Below, piece by piece: positions 55,063 through 63,961 of a stretch of 64,000 nucleotides of DNA. Position 1 is the stretch's first letter. Every line of letters begins with the position of its first letter. The notes beneath the pieces were generated by a model that worked only from the letters and a program-made list of their open reading frames with translations, did no database searches and was not told the origin of the DNA. The DNA comes from Bifidobacterium sp. 7101 (GTDB lineage Bacteria; Actinomycetota; Actinomycetes; Actinomycetales; Bifidobacteriaceae): assembly GCF_000499285.1 (NCBI RefSeq), contig NZ_AWUN01000002.1, positions 434,001 to 498,000 on the forward strand. The letters are read 5' to 3'. The translations under genes and the position numbers were made by a program.

Positions 55063-55093
55063 GGTGCCTGGCAGTTTACGACTGCCAGGCACC
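55063..55093 (+). terminator. trxB terminator, probably bidirectional
   Basis: A perfect 13-bp stem (GGTGCCTGGCAGT / ACTGCCAGGCACC) with the loop TTACG, followed by TTGTTTAT. The other strand also has a T-containing tail, so it could serve the converging parB transcript as well. Confidence 0.85.
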
Positions 55094-55104
55094 TTGTTTA
55101 TCGA

Positions 55105-55113
55105 TTATGCACA
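55105..55113 (+). other. DnaA-box-like 9-mer
   Basis: TTATGCACA fits the consensus TTWTNCACA. It is isolated between trxB and parB. Confidence 0.4.
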
Positions 55114-55192
55114 GCTGCCTATCAAATTTCCTTTAGTTATCTATGACCGCGACCGGACACTCTACTTAACAGGAAAACGACCAATCATGTGA

Positions 55193-56788
55193 TCAAACCC
55201 AGCCTTTATCGCCCGAACGACTGTCATTATTTGCGGATTGATTCTTCTCCAAGAGAATGGCGACGATGCGGTCCATGTCTTCAGGTGAAGAAAATACGAT
55301 TTCTATCTTCCCGTGCTTTTTAGTGCCCTTGATAGCCACCTTGGTATCAAAGCGACTTTCCAAATCCTGGCGTACAGGACTATCCGCCCAAGCATTAACC
55401 CTAGGCTTTTTTGCTTTCTTCTTCGTCTGCCCAGTCTGCAATGCGACGAGTTCCTCGGTAGATCGTACCGACAAACCTTCAGCAATAATCTTATCTGCCA
55501 GAGCAGCCATGGACTTTTCATCCGGCAAAGTAAGCAGGGCGCGAGCATGTCCAGCTGACAACACGCCTGAGCTTACTTTTTTCTGCACACTTGGGGGCAA
55601 CTTTAACAGTCGAAGTGTGTTGGTTATCTGAGGTCTGGACTTAGAAATCGACTTGGACAAACCGTCCTGAGTCAAGCCGAACTCGTCAATCATCTGCTGA
55701 TAAGCGGCTGCTTCTTCCAACGGATTAAGAGCCACTCTATGTAGATTCTCGAGCAGGGCATCCCGTAGCATGGTGTCATCGCTCGTTGTTTTCACAATTG
55801 CCGGTATTGTGTCCAGGCCAGCCAATCGAGTAGCTCGCCAACGACGCTCACCCATTATGATTTCATAATGTGTTGTCTGACGCAGATTAGCCACTCTCTG
55901 GTTTACAAGCTGACCCGATTGTTTTTCTTCGGGCGTGGTGCTGCCAATTGCCTTGATTTTGTTTTCGGTGCTGTCAACTGAGGTGGTTTTATCCTCGATT
56001 GTTCTTGGACGGTCTCCAAGAGTTGATCTACGCACCACTATGGGCTGCAATACACCAACTTCCTTAATGGAGCGGGACAGCTCCAGCAGTTCGTCTTCAT
56101 CGAAGATTTGCCGTGGTTGCTGAGCGTTGGGCCTAATATCGTCGACACGCACCTCGGCCAAGTACCCACCTTGGACGGGTTTCAACTCCTCCTGGCTGTT
56201 GTCCTCCGCCTTGTTTGGCTCGCTTTCACTGCGAACAGCGCCTGTGCGGGTAGAACTTTGCCGAGTCTCATTTACCTGACGGTCGACACCCTCGCTCGAT
56301 TCCATCATGGACGATGTTTCACGTGAAACATTTGTCGTTGTAGGTCCAAAGAATAGATCACTTGGATGTTCAAGGCTGCTGATGGACGGGACAGACCGAC
56401 GCTTGGTAGTCCTCTTCGAAGTGGATGTTTCACGTGAAACATCCTTGTCGAGAGAATCAGGAATGCGGGCACGCCTTTGCCTCGAGTTAGTACGTTTGCG
56501 ACTGCTCTTAGAAGAAGTTGTCGTAGCCATTAGTTGAGAGCCTGCACGACCCGGATGCGTAGTACTCCGTCCTCTTTTGTCTCCGTCTTTTTCTGAGGCG
56601 TCCGTCACTGGGAGCTGTTGTCCATCCGATTCCGCAGGCAAGCCTTGAAGAGTAGGCTGTCTGTTGCCTGAATTCGATACTTCGTTATCTTGTTGCCGAC
56701 TCTTATCAGCATTGGTTTCGTCATCTTCACCCGGCAGGGCGGGGAACAGAGCCCCCAAGCCCTTGCCCAACCGTGAACGGCTTGTCAT
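55193..56788 (-). CDS. parB: Chromosome-partitioning protein ParB, with long N-terminal extension
   Basis: The protein has 531 residues, against about 280-380 in most ParB proteins. It binds parS and, with CTP, loads onto origin DNA. The usual short N terminus (SRLGKGLGALFP) is followed by about 190 disordered Ser/Thr/Arg/Glu-rich residues, then the core starting near 208 (VDDIRPNAQQPRQIF), QPIVV, an extra insertion of about 45 residues, the CTP-binding box GERRWRA (near 312-318), the helix-turn-helix and the C-terminal dimer domain. The start at 56788 is preferred to a longer frame because the family N terminus and GTGAGGAC lie there. Two parS sites fall in the extension, each encoding VSRET. 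The gap to parA is 4 bases. Confidence 0.94.
   Translation of the reverse strand: MTSRSRLGKGLGALFPALPGEDDETNADKSRQQDNEVSNSGNRQPTLQGLPAESDGQQLPVTDASEKDGDKRGRSTTHPGRAGSQLMATTTSSKSSRKRTNSRQRRARIPDSLDKDVSRETSTSKRTTKRRSVPSISSLEHPSDLFFGPTTTNVSRETSSMMESSEGVDRQVNETRQSSTRTGAVRSESEPNKAEDNSQEELKPVQGGYLAEVRVDDIRPNAQQPRQIFDEDELLELSRSIKEVGVLQPIVVRRSTLGDRPRTIEDKTTSVDSTENKIKAIGSTTPEEKQSGQLVNQRVANLRQTTHYEIIMGERRWRATRLAGLDTIPAIVKTTSDDTMLRDALLENLHRVALNPLEEAAAYQQMIDEFGLTQDGLSKSISKSRPQITNTLRLLKLPPSVQKKVSSGVLSAGHARALLTLPDEKSMAALADKIIAEGLSVRSTEELVALQTGQTKKKAKKPRVNAWADSPVRQDLESRFDTKVAIKGTKKHGKIEIVFSSPEDMDRIVAILLEKNQSANNDSRSGDKGWV
56315..56330. other. parS: parS site inside parB coding sequence
   Basis: Perfect 16-base palindrome TGTTTCACGTGAAACA. 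In the parB frame it encodes NVSRETS. Confidence 0.93.
56426..56441. other. parS: parS site inside parB coding sequence
   Basis: Perfect 16-base palindrome TGTTTCACGTGAAACA, 111 bases from the previous site. In the parB frame it encodes DVSRETS. Confidence 0.93.
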
Positions 56789-56792
56789 GTCC

Positions 56793-57821
56793 TCACTCCC
56801 CCTGTCTTCTATTGGCAATATGTTCCAGTACTTGCTCGGATCTCTGGGCGATTTCCAACGCTGCCTCTTCATAAGCGATAGCGCCGGCTCCTTTGGGGTC
56901 GTAGGTGACAACGCTTTGTCGGAAGCTGGGAGCTTCAGAGATTTTGACCGAACGTGGGATAGTTGTATTCAGTACTATCTCTGGATAATGTTCCTTGACC
57001 TGATCAAACACTTCTTTGCTGAGCAGTGTCCGCCTGTCGTACATAGTTAACAACATAGTCGAGATTACCAGATAGGGATTATAGCTCTGCTGAACAAGTC
57101 CTATGGTATGCAGCAATTGTTGCAGTCCCTCAAGCGCATAGTATTCAGCTTGCACCGGAATCAATACCTCATTGACGGAACACATGGCATTCAGAACCAA
57201 CAGTCCAAGACTAGGTGGGCAATCGACGAGAACATAGTCATAATGCTGGCGGCAGACTTTTAGATAGTCGGCGACAGCTTTTTTCATAAGTTGATTGCGG
57301 TTGGGCATATCCGCAACTTCGAGCTCAGCGCCACTCAGATCAATGGACGATGGGACAACCTCAAGGTTGGGGAATTCAGGAGAAACCACCTTAACGTCGT
57401 CGATCCCAAGACGACCCTCAAGTACATCATATGTTGATGGTGTCCCGGACTCGTGAGCCACACCCAGTGCAGTGGAAGCATTGCCTTGTGGATCCATATC
57501 GATGACCAGCACACGTTGGTCAAATTCTGCAAACGCGCATGCCAGATTAACAGTGGTCGTGGTTTTCCCTACCCCGCCTTTTTGATTCGCAACGGCGATG
57601 AAGCGAGTTTTGGACGGGTTAGGGAAATGAGCCTGACGTAAGGCCTGATAACGTGCAGATAGATCTGCCATCTCCGCTCCGGACACCGAACCGGTCCCGT
57701 CAGCGAATATTCGATTCAGAATATCCGTTGCCGTCTCCATACCTGATGTGTTCGGCGTGGACTGCTCACCGACTTCCGGGGTATTTCTCGAAACGGGTTT
57801 CACCTTCTTCGATGCGGTCAC
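56793..57821 (-). CDS. parA: Chromosome-partitioning ATPase ParA
   Basis: The protein has 342 residues from the GTG at 57821, which has a strong AAAGGAGG 7-11 bases upstream; an ATG 17 codons further up lacks one. It is a deviant-Walker ATPase that moves ParB-parS complexes. The deviant Walker A KGGVGKT is at 81-87, Walker A' reads VLVIDMDPQGNAS and Walker B VLVDCPPSLG. The N-terminal 70 residues are a variable extension. It forms an operon with parB. Confidence 0.96.
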   Translation of the reverse strand: MTASKKVKPVSRNTPEVGEQSTPNTSGMETATDILNRIFADGTGSVSGAEMADLSARYQALRQAHFPNPSKTRFIAVANQKGGVGKTTTTVNLACAFAEFDQRVLVIDMDPQGNASTALGVAHESGTPSTYDVLEGRLGIDDVKVVSPEFPNLEVVPSSIDLSGAELEVADMPNRNQLMKKAVADYLKVCRQHYDYVLVDCPPSLGLLVLNAMCSVNEVLIPVQAEYYALEGLQQLLHTIGLVQQSYNPYLVISTMLLTMYDRRTLLSKEVFDQVKEHYPEIVLNTTIPRSVKISEAPSFRQSVVTYDPKGAGAIAYEEAALEIAQRSEQVLEHIANRRQGE

Positions 57822-57889
57822 GAACCTTCCTCCTTTTGATAACCATTCAATTTTCCCGTCCTCGTTGGACATGTAAGAGCGGCCGCAAG

Positions 57890-58079
57890 TTATACACCAT
57901 CACTGTTCATAACTGTGGACAAGTGTGGATAGCTTCATCCACTCCTATGTGAACTACACCTCTACTAGATCCTTAATCTCGCCTTGCAATTATTGACAAT
58001 TCTGCCACTTGAAGTCTCCGGTTATAGTTCGCAGACAATAATGTGGATAATTCAATCGCGAGGTCTAAATTGTGCATAA
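57890..58079 (-). other. Cluster of DnaA-box-like sequences upstream of parA
   Basis: On the minus strand: TTATCCACA at 58042-58050 (perfect), TTGTCCACA at 57914-57922 (actinobacterial form), TTATGCACA at 58071-58079, and CTATCCACA at 57924-57932 (one mismatch). On the plus strand: TTATACACC at 57890-57898 (one mismatch); a further TTTTACACA lies at 58317-58325. Consensus TTWTNCACA. The density is well above what I see elsewhere in the window. Confidence 0.6.
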
Positions 58080-58256
58080 CTTAATGACAGCGAATAGATA
58101 AATTTGCTACCCCTTTTATTTAAACAGCAACATTCATGGTTATAATCAATGATTACATCCACCTGTTGGACGGCTGTCATAAATGCCGGCGCGACTCTCA
58201 GATTAGACTATCAGATTGAATTTGGGCGGTAAATCCAATACAAAACAACAGGACAG

Positions 58257-58272
58257 TGTTTCACGTGAAACA
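58257..58272. other. parS: parS centromere site
   Basis: Perfect TGTTTCACGTGAAACA, intergenic, upstream of parA. Confidence 0.93.
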
Positions 58273-58624
58273 GCTCTTTTCTGTCCGGGAAATATAGCTG
58301 CCCCGCTAATTATCGGTTTTACACAGTCTAGTTGCCAAGCTTTGCCTGTTTCAATTTCAAAGCCTATCGCATACGAAAATTAACCATACTGGATTGGCAA
58401 ACAGCAATAACCATGTAAGTCAAAGTGTGAATTTTGTATAGTCAAGCAACTGACACCAATATAACGATCAGCATTTCATTCGAAATAGCTTGCTTACTGT
58501 TGAAAACAGACCTCGAAGAAAAGGGCTACGCACTACTTCTCCTATTTGAATATAAAAGGGACCACGATTTCCTTTCGCCCGGACGCCAATAATCCTGATC
58601 GCGATTGTTGTGATTTGGCTTGAT

Positions 58625-58640
58625 TGTTTCACGTGAAACA
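58625..58640. other. parS: parS centromere site
   Basis: Perfect TGTTTCACGTGAAACA, intergenic. Confidence 0.93.
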
Positions 58641-58870
58641 TTACAGCCAATCTTTACCTATAATTCATCTACCAGCGGTGGCACCGACTGTATAAAGTTA
58701 AGCGCATAGATGCAACAAGATCTAGCACGTACTAATACACCTTCTCGTGCAACATAGTCACACACATATATCTAACATCAACAGCCAGCTAGGTCTTTTA
58801 AATCAACAAACCTCGGAATCAACAGAGCATCGTTAACTGGAACAGGTCAAAATCTGTGTTGATTCTATAA

Positions 58871-58886
58871 TGTTTCACGTGAAACA
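58871..58886. other. parS: parS centromere site
   Basis: Perfect TGTTTCACGTGAAACA, intergenic; the site nearest to dnaA in this window. Confidence 0.93.
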
Positions 58887-59116
58887 TTGCTGGGTGAACC
58901 AATCTAAACCACTGGATAGGCCGCGTATTGTTCAATCCAGTTGTTCCGCTATAGCGGACATCGTAGGAATTTTCGACATCATGAAATAATTCTGAGACCG
59001 CTTCTAAGCCAGTTAGTCGATAACTCACGCAATCCCCATGCATATATAAGAGCAAACTCAACTCTATAAAAATCAATGAAGGGCCCTAAAAATCAACAAA
59101 TATTAGCTACAATAGA

Positions 59117-59126
59117 CCCCCCCCCC
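59117..59126 (+). repeat. C10 homopolymer tract
   Basis: Ten C residues in an otherwise AT-rich intergenic region; a likely slippage site with no visible reading frame to switch. Confidence 0.75.
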
Positions 59127-59785
59127 TGACGTAAAGGAATCATGTAAATCTGTAGAGTATAGAAAGATAAGTATAACTAAAGCTGTCTAGTTCATGAAAC
59201 AGATGAATTCATAAGGCGCTAAGGAACAAAAAACTACTTCTGCAAAACTCTTAATGCCAAATCACAAGATAGTATTAAATTGAAATCCGAGATAGGTCTT
59301 TGTGCAAACGAATCAGTAATATTCAAAAGATAAGATTAGAATAAAATGATTATCCTACTAAACTAAAAGAACGACTGCGATGCACAGAGCATTCAAGGAA
59401 CAGAATATATCTATTTCAAATACTATCAATATACGGTTAATAGATGTTCTACTATCCATTTCACCATTTTTAAAATAAATTATCAAACGATTAAGACTAT
59501 TCTGACAGAAAGCATATTCGAGGCAAACAATATAGATATATAAGCGTGCTAACTTTTTTTAACTGAATACTTCCGTTCATCTCGTTCGAGCATCAGTTAT
59601 GCCGCTGTCTAGGGAAAACCAACTAACCGTAATATGACATAGTTAGTCAATCGCCGATCAGCCACTTTATAAGGCCCAATATTAAAGATTGATAATCCCT
59701 TATCGAATCTAGCCAATTCTTAACTCGTTTCTAGGCCAGGTCTCATACACGAAATCATTCAATAATGTCATATCAGTATCGTGCT

Positions 59786-60670
59786 TTAGCGTTTGTCCAC
59801 GAGAACCACATGGGTATCCTCGAGACCAGGAGCAACTGGAGCATGGCAAACCCGTGGATTCTCTCCATGGCATTTTTTTATCTCTTTAGCAGCCTTATCA
59901 AGCTCAGCCTGGGCCGAACGACCCTTAAGAGCAACAAGCTCACCTCCCGATCTCAAAAGAGGTAGAGTCCATCCGGCGAGCTTAGTCATGGGTGCTACAG
60001 CTCTGCATGTCACAACATCGAAAGTCTGAGGAACTGAGGGATTGGAGTCGACGTTTGCTAGACCTGCTCTCCCCGTTTCCCCCAAGGAGTCATGGCCATT
60101 TACATCTGGTTGACTGTCATCATTGCTGACTGCAGCCAAGGTTGAAGAATTACCACGGCCGTATGCCGAAACAGACTGTTCCTTGCTTCGACGACGACCA
60201 TGGCGGCGGCTCTGTGAACCTTTTTTGTTGTGCCGCATCGAAGCCTTAGAGGATTGCGGAACAAGCTCCTCTGCGCGTTTGCGCAGCACAACCGCATTAG
60301 CCAGGTGCAATTCATCAACGACTTCCTGCAGCCAGATTACCCGCCGCTCCATGGGCTCGACTAGGACAACCTTGCACTGCGGGAGGCAAGCTGCCATTAC
60401 AATACCAGGGAAACCTCCACCGGAACCTATATCCGCCACCGTTGCCGTGGGACTATCAGTGGTCAATCGTCTTCGCACGAAAGGGACAATGGCTGCTGAA
60501 TTGAGTATGTGCCGCTCCCAAATAATGTCTTCATCGCGTGGACCGATGATGCCCCTCTCTACACCCTCGCGCAAGAGCTTGTCATGAAAACGCTGCATGG
60601 GCATCAGAGCCTCGCCGAGGACCTGCCTCAAGAGGGGGCTATCGTTCAGCTCATCATCCACAACAGCCAT
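59786..60670 (-). CDS. rsmG: 16S rRNA (guanine-527-N7) methyltransferase, with an internal insertion
   Basis: The protein has 294 residues, against about 205-220 normally. The SAM loop [10 protein letters not shown] (80-89) and the neighbouring IVMAACLP are intact, as is the C-terminal half with [19 protein letters not shown] and ALKGRSA. Between them residues about 138-214 are a Ser/Arg/Gly/Asn-rich, low-complexity insertion with no family counterpart. The reading frame is continuous, so this is an insertion in a loop, not a frameshift. AAGGAG precedes the ATG. It methylates G527 of 16S rRNA; its loss gives low-level streptomycin resistance in other bacteria. Confidence 0.93.
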   Translation of the reverse strand: MAVVDDELNDSPLLRQVLGEALMPMQRFHDKLLREGVERGIIGPRDEDIIWERHILNSAAIVPFVRRRLTTDSPTATVADIGSGGGFPGIVMAACLPQCKVVLVEPMERRVIWLQEVVDELHLANAVVLRKRAEELVPQSSKASMRHNKKGSQSRRHGRRRSKEQSVSAYGRGNSSTLAAVSNDDSQPDVNGHDSLGETGRAGLANVDSNPSVPQTFDVVTCRAVAPMTKLAGWTLPLLRSGGELVALKGRSAQAELDKAAKEIKKCHGENPRVCHAPVAPGLEDTHVVLVDKR

Positions 60671-61168
60671 TTCAAACTCCTTACATTTACATTCGGCGCC
60701 CAGCTGATCACAGCCGCAGATTGCGACAGTGTCCTACTGCTTCGTATCCTGCAGGAATTCACTGTCAGAACCGAAACCGTAGGATTCCTAAGACCGCTAC
60801 CAACGTATGGTCTTCAACCGCAAAAGAGCATCGAGAATCACATATCAGTATCCTATCGGAAACAGCATAGGTACAGTCTCTGATAGATGACCAGATGACC
60901 ATCAACCAAGAACGGTTCTAATTAAGCATCACGGATTAAGCATCATGGCGAACTAACTGCCATCATGAGCAAGACAGCACTACACAGCTGGCAAGTAGCA
61001 CAGCATCGGCAGATAGCACAACAGACTTAGGGCAGTACGACCGCGCCAAACAGTGGACGAATCTAAAAGGCGGAAAAGGCCGACGTCATGAAGTACATCA
61101 TCGGCCCATAGCCCTACATCGCTCTGCAGTCACTCCCTGCTGACATCCTCAGGGCGGTCATCAGCCGC
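60671..61168. other. Intergenic region between rsmG and jag, 498 bases
   Basis: No gene. Two tandem copies of ATTAAGCATCAYGG lie at 60921-60948, and a loose repeat of TAGCACA near 60995-61020. A promoter for rsmG should lie here but was not placed. Confidence 0.4.
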
Positions 61169-61771
61169 CTAGTCAGCCGAATCATCGACCTGATCGGTCT
61201 CATCCGCATCCAGCGGGGCATCATACCCGATTGGCTCATCCTCAACATCGTCAGGCAGGTCCTCGTCTTCGCTCTTGGCCTTCAGGTAGACGGTGACGTA
61301 ACGGTGGGGTTCCTCGCCGTGGGAGCGTGACTTCAGCCCCTCCTCACGGACCATGTCATGGACGATTTTGCGCTCGAAAGAGTTCATAGGCTTCATATTG
61401 ACAGGGTCGCCAGTCTCACGGACCTCGTCAATCACGTCCAGGGCCTGCTCACGAAGATGTTCGCGCTTACGCCGCAGGAAACCGTCCACATCCACGATCA
61501 GATGGGAGCGCTCCCCTATCTTCTGTTGCACGGCCAGCCGAGTCAGCTGTTGAAGAGCATCGACCACCTCGCCATCCTTGCCGATCAGATGCTTGATATC
61601 CGTATCGTCGTCAGCCACAATCTGCACGGTCGGACGGTGGTTGCGCACCCCCATCTCGATATCGCCCTCGTAATCGACGATGTCCAGCAACCCCTCCAGA
61701 TAATCGGCGGCGACATCCGCCTCCTCATTGAGTTGCTCGATGGTCTTTCCCTGGTCCAGAGACTGAGACAT
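61169..61771 (-). CDS. jag: Jag/KhpB-type RNA-binding protein (KH and R3H domains)
   Basis: The protein has 200 residues. A KH domain (about 50-95; LIGKDGEVVDALQQL is the GxxG-type loop) is followed by an R3H domain (about 105-165; MNSFERKIVHDMVREEGLKSRSHGEEPHRYVTV). The acidic C-terminal tail is disordered. The usual N-terminal Jag domain is reduced. These proteins bind RNA and are tied to cell-wall control and division in Gram-positives; the gene sits next to yidC in most. AAGGAG precedes the ATG. Confidence 0.93.
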   Translation of the reverse strand: MSQSLDQGKTIEQLNEEADVAADYLEGLLDIVDYEGDIEMGVRNHRPTVQIVADDDTDIKHLIGKDGEVVDALQQLTRLAVQQKIGERSHLIVDVDGFLRRKREHLREQALDVIDEVRETGDPVNMKPMNSFERKIVHDMVREEGLKSRSHGEEPHRYVTVYLKAKSEDEDLPDDVEDEPIGYDAPLDADETDQVDDSAD

Positions 61772-61960
61772 CTATGCTCTCCTTACACGCGTTTACATCC
61801 GATTCATAACCTCAGGTCCACTGGATTCCTGGTCGGATTCCTGGTCACCAATCGAGTGTCCAGTATTGAGGATACACGGACGTGATGATTGCAGACTACT
61901 CCAGTATTCGTCCGACCGAAAGCTGGGCCACCGCGCCGGTCACCACTGTCCCTAGCCGCA

Positions 61961-62983
61961 TCAACGACCCCGACGCTTGCGGTGAGGCTGAGAACGCTGA
62001 TGGGAGACGTTCTTATTGTTGCGGGCTTCCTCCTCCAGCCGCTTGGCCTCCATCAACTGCTCCTCCTCCAGAGAGGGCAGTCCCTGGCGCTTGCGGCGGG
62101 CATTCTCGCGGCGGTGATCCCGCTCCTCCTTGCTCTCTGCAGCCGGCGAGCCGGGAGTGGGCATATGGCGGACCTGGAACAGGGTTCGGCCCAGATTCCA
62201 AAGGTTATTGGTCAGCCAGTAAATCAGCACAGCGAAGGGGAAGTAGATGCCCGAGAAGATGTACATGACCGGGAAGATGAAGGCCATCATCTGCTGCATC
62301 TTGTACTGCTGTCCCTGCATGGCCGACCTGGGCATGTTCCGCCGGACGTTGTGGAACTGCGAGTAGAACATGGCCAGGCACATGAGCACGATAAAGACCA
62401 CAATGACTATGCGGCCCGCACCCTGCGCGGACATGAAGTTGTCAGAAATCCGCAGCCCGAAGAAGGTGGTCTCCTCGAATTCTCGCGCCACCTGCCGATT
62501 GAAGGCTCCCAGGGGTGCACGCTTGCCCCGGGCAATGAAGGGCACAGCTGAAAGCACGTAGAACATGGTCATGAAGACCGGGCCCTGGACCAGCGCGGGC
62601 AGACAGGATCCCATGGGGTTGGCATGGTTGTCCTGATAGACCTTCATGGTCTCCCGGCTCATGGCCTCACGGCTGGCCGGATCCTTCTTGTTGCGGTACT
62701 TGTTCTGGATCTTCATCAGCTTGGGCTGCAGGGCCTGCATCTTTTGCATGGAACGCAACTGCTTGATGAAGAGCGGCAGCACACACAGGTTGACGACCAA
62801 CACCAGCATCACTACCGAGAGCGCCCAGGCCACCCCGGGACCCTTGTGGAACCCGATCAGAGTCAGGAACTTGTGGCAGTAGGTCATGATGTAGGTCATG
62901 AGCCACTCGATGGGGTACAGGATCTTGTAGAAGAAGCCGTATATGCCCGTATCGAAGGTGAAAGTGTCGTTATTCTGGAACAT
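61961..62983 (-). CDS. yidC: Membrane protein insertase YidC
   Basis: The protein has 340 residues and five to six helices. It inserts membrane proteins, alone or with SecYEG. The core segment (GVAWALSVVMLVLVVNLCVLPLF, then the charged loop KKDPASREAMSRETMKVY) and the helical bundle LPALVQGPVFMTMFYVL match actinobacterial YidC. The long basic C-terminal tail (about 275-340) probably contacts the ribosome. AAGGAG lies 11 bases upstream. It is 2 bases from yidD. Confidence 0.96.
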   Translation of the reverse strand: MFQNNDTFTFDTGIYGFFYKILYPIEWLMTYIMTYCHKFLTLIGFHKGPGVAWALSVVMLVLVVNLCVLPLFIKQLRSMQKMQALQPKLMKIQNKYRNKKDPASREAMSRETMKVYQDNHANPMGSCLPALVQGPVFMTMFYVLSAVPFIARGKRAPLGAFNRQVAREFEETTFFGLRISDNFMSAQGAGRIVIVVFIVLMCLAMFYSQFHNVRRNMPRSAMQGQQYKMQQMMAFIFPVMYIFSGIYFPFAVLIYWLTNNLWNLGRTLFQVRHMPTPGSPAAESKEERDHRRENARRKRQGLPSLEEEQLMEAKRLEEEARNNKNVSHQRSQPHRKRRGR

Positions 62984-62985
62984 TG

Positions 62986-63297
62986 TCAGGCCGTCTCCTT
63001 GTCTGGGGCCATGGGGGTCAGCCGGGCCTCCTCATGGGCCTTGGACCACGAGAATCGATAGAAGATGGAAAACCTTTGGGGCACGTCATCGATTCCGCCG
63101 TTGTTGAAGGGCGTGCAACGTAATAGCCGCAGAACGGCCAGGATGGTTCCACGCAAGGCACCGAACCTCCTCAGGGCAGTCAAAGCATATTGGGAACAGG
63201 TCGGGTAGTAACGGCACCTCGGCGGCGACAGAGGTGAGATGTGGCGCTGATACCAGCGGACTGCACCCTGCAGAACCCGGGAGGCCAGGCCGCTCAT
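62986..63297 (-). CDS. yidD: Membrane protein insertion efficiency factor YidD
   Basis: The protein has 103 residues. The family core [29 protein letters not shown] with its two conserved Cys is complete, followed by [16 protein letters not shown]. YidD is a small membrane-surface protein that assists YidC insertion. The start at 63297 overlaps the rnpA stop (ATGA) and has AAGG-type spacing; an ATG three codons upstream is also possible. Confidence 0.95.
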   Translation of the reverse strand: MSGLASRVLQGAVRWYQRHISPLSPPRCRYYPTCSQYALTALRRFGALRGTILAVLRLLRCTPFNNGGIDDVPQRFSIFYRFSWSKAHEEARLTPMAPDKETA

Positions 63298-63800
63298 GCC
63301 CTGCATCCTTCTGTGGCTTTCTGCTGTTGAATCGGTTGACCCTTGGACTCGGCGATGAGCTGCGGACCTGACTGCCTCTGCGCATCGAGACCGCCGGCAG
63401 TCTTTCCAGTCTTGCGCATAAGGTCACGGAAGAGCCTGTCCACCTGCTCCTCCAACTGCTCGTAGGTGGCATTGGCGGCGCTGGGTTTAGCACGCATGAC
63501 CAAATCGCAGGAGGATGGCAGCAGGTCCTCCTTGGATCCGGCAAGTTGTCTGAATCTGCGCTTGACCTTGTTTCTGGTCACTGCCTTACCCACGTTTTTG
63601 GATACAGCAAGCCCCATGCGGCGTCTGCCTGCAGGCAGGATGTCATGCCGCCCTTCACGCACAGCCGATGTCACCGGCAGCGGGGTCGCCGTCCGGTCAG
63701 ATCCGGGTATCGAATAATGTATGACCAGATCCCTGCTGCTGACCCGATGGCGTCGCCTGAGCACCGCCGTGAACTCCCGGTGGCTCCTCAGCCGTTCCAC
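63294..63800 (-). CDS. rnpA: Ribonuclease P protein component
   Basis: The protein has 168 residues, longer than the usual 110-130. It is the basic protein subunit that helps RNase P RNA cut tRNA 5' leaders. The RNR-type motif [10 protein letters not shown] is present. An extra insertion after the first strand ([17 protein letters not shown] neighbourhood) and a Gln/Gly-rich C-terminal tail account for the length. The start is a GTG with a nearby AGAAGG. The gene lies between rpmH and yidD as usual. Confidence 0.93.
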   Translation of the reverse strand: MERLRSHREFTAVLRRRHRVSSRDLVIHYSIPGSDRTATPLPVTSAVREGRHDILPAGRRRMGLAVSKNVGKAVTRNKVKRRFRQLAGSKEDLLPSSCDLVMRAKPSAANATYEQLEEQVDRLFRDLMRKTGKTAGGLDAQRQSGPQLIAESKGQPIQQQKATEGCRA

Positions 63801-63826
63801 CTTCTGAAAAGGGATTGGAATCCGAC

Positions 63827-63961
63827 TCAGGCAGAAAGGGTCCGACGGCCCTTGGCCCGGCGGCGGTTGATCAGGGCGCGACCGGAGCGGGTGCGCATGC
63901 GAGCGCGGAATCCGTGCTTCATGTGACGACGGCGATTGTTGGGCTGGAATGTCCTCTTCAT
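63827..63961 (-). CDS. rpmH: Ribosomal protein L34
   Basis: The protein has 44 residues, normal for L34 (about 44-47). The sequence [19 protein letters not shown] is diagnostic, with [18 protein letters not shown] following. GGGAG precedes the ATG. In nearly all bacteria rpmH is next to dnaA and divergent from it, so dnaA should begin shortly beyond the right edge of the window. Confidence 0.97.
   Translation of the reverse strand: MKRTFQPNNRRRHMKHGFRARMRTRSGRALINRRRAKGRRTLSA

Larger units (their letters stand above)
57822..59785. other. AT-rich gene-free origin-domain region, about 2 kb
   Basis: No supportable gene. GC drops well below 45%, against about 60% in surrounding metabolic genes. 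It holds three perfect parS sites, a group of DnaA-box-like 9-mers (57890-58325), the parA promoter region and a C10 tract at 59117-59126. The canonical oriC between dnaA and dnaN should lie beyond the right edge, so this region could be a second DnaA-binding segment or an origin-domain spacer. Confidence 0.6.

Noticed and set aside
58468-59076. Two short minus-strand frames (60 and 85 codons) in the AT-rich gap
   Set aside because: Both contain a parS palindrome within the frame, lack ribosome-binding sites, and have no domain; chance frames.
57822-59785. Calling this region the main replication origin
   Set aside because: The rpmH end of the window implies dnaA further right, where oriC is normally found; the evidence here supports only a DnaA-box group.
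60921-60948. Tandem repeats as a CRISPR array
   Set aside because: Two copies of 14 bases without spacers; the same holds for the repeats at 53403 and 20016. No cas genes are present.
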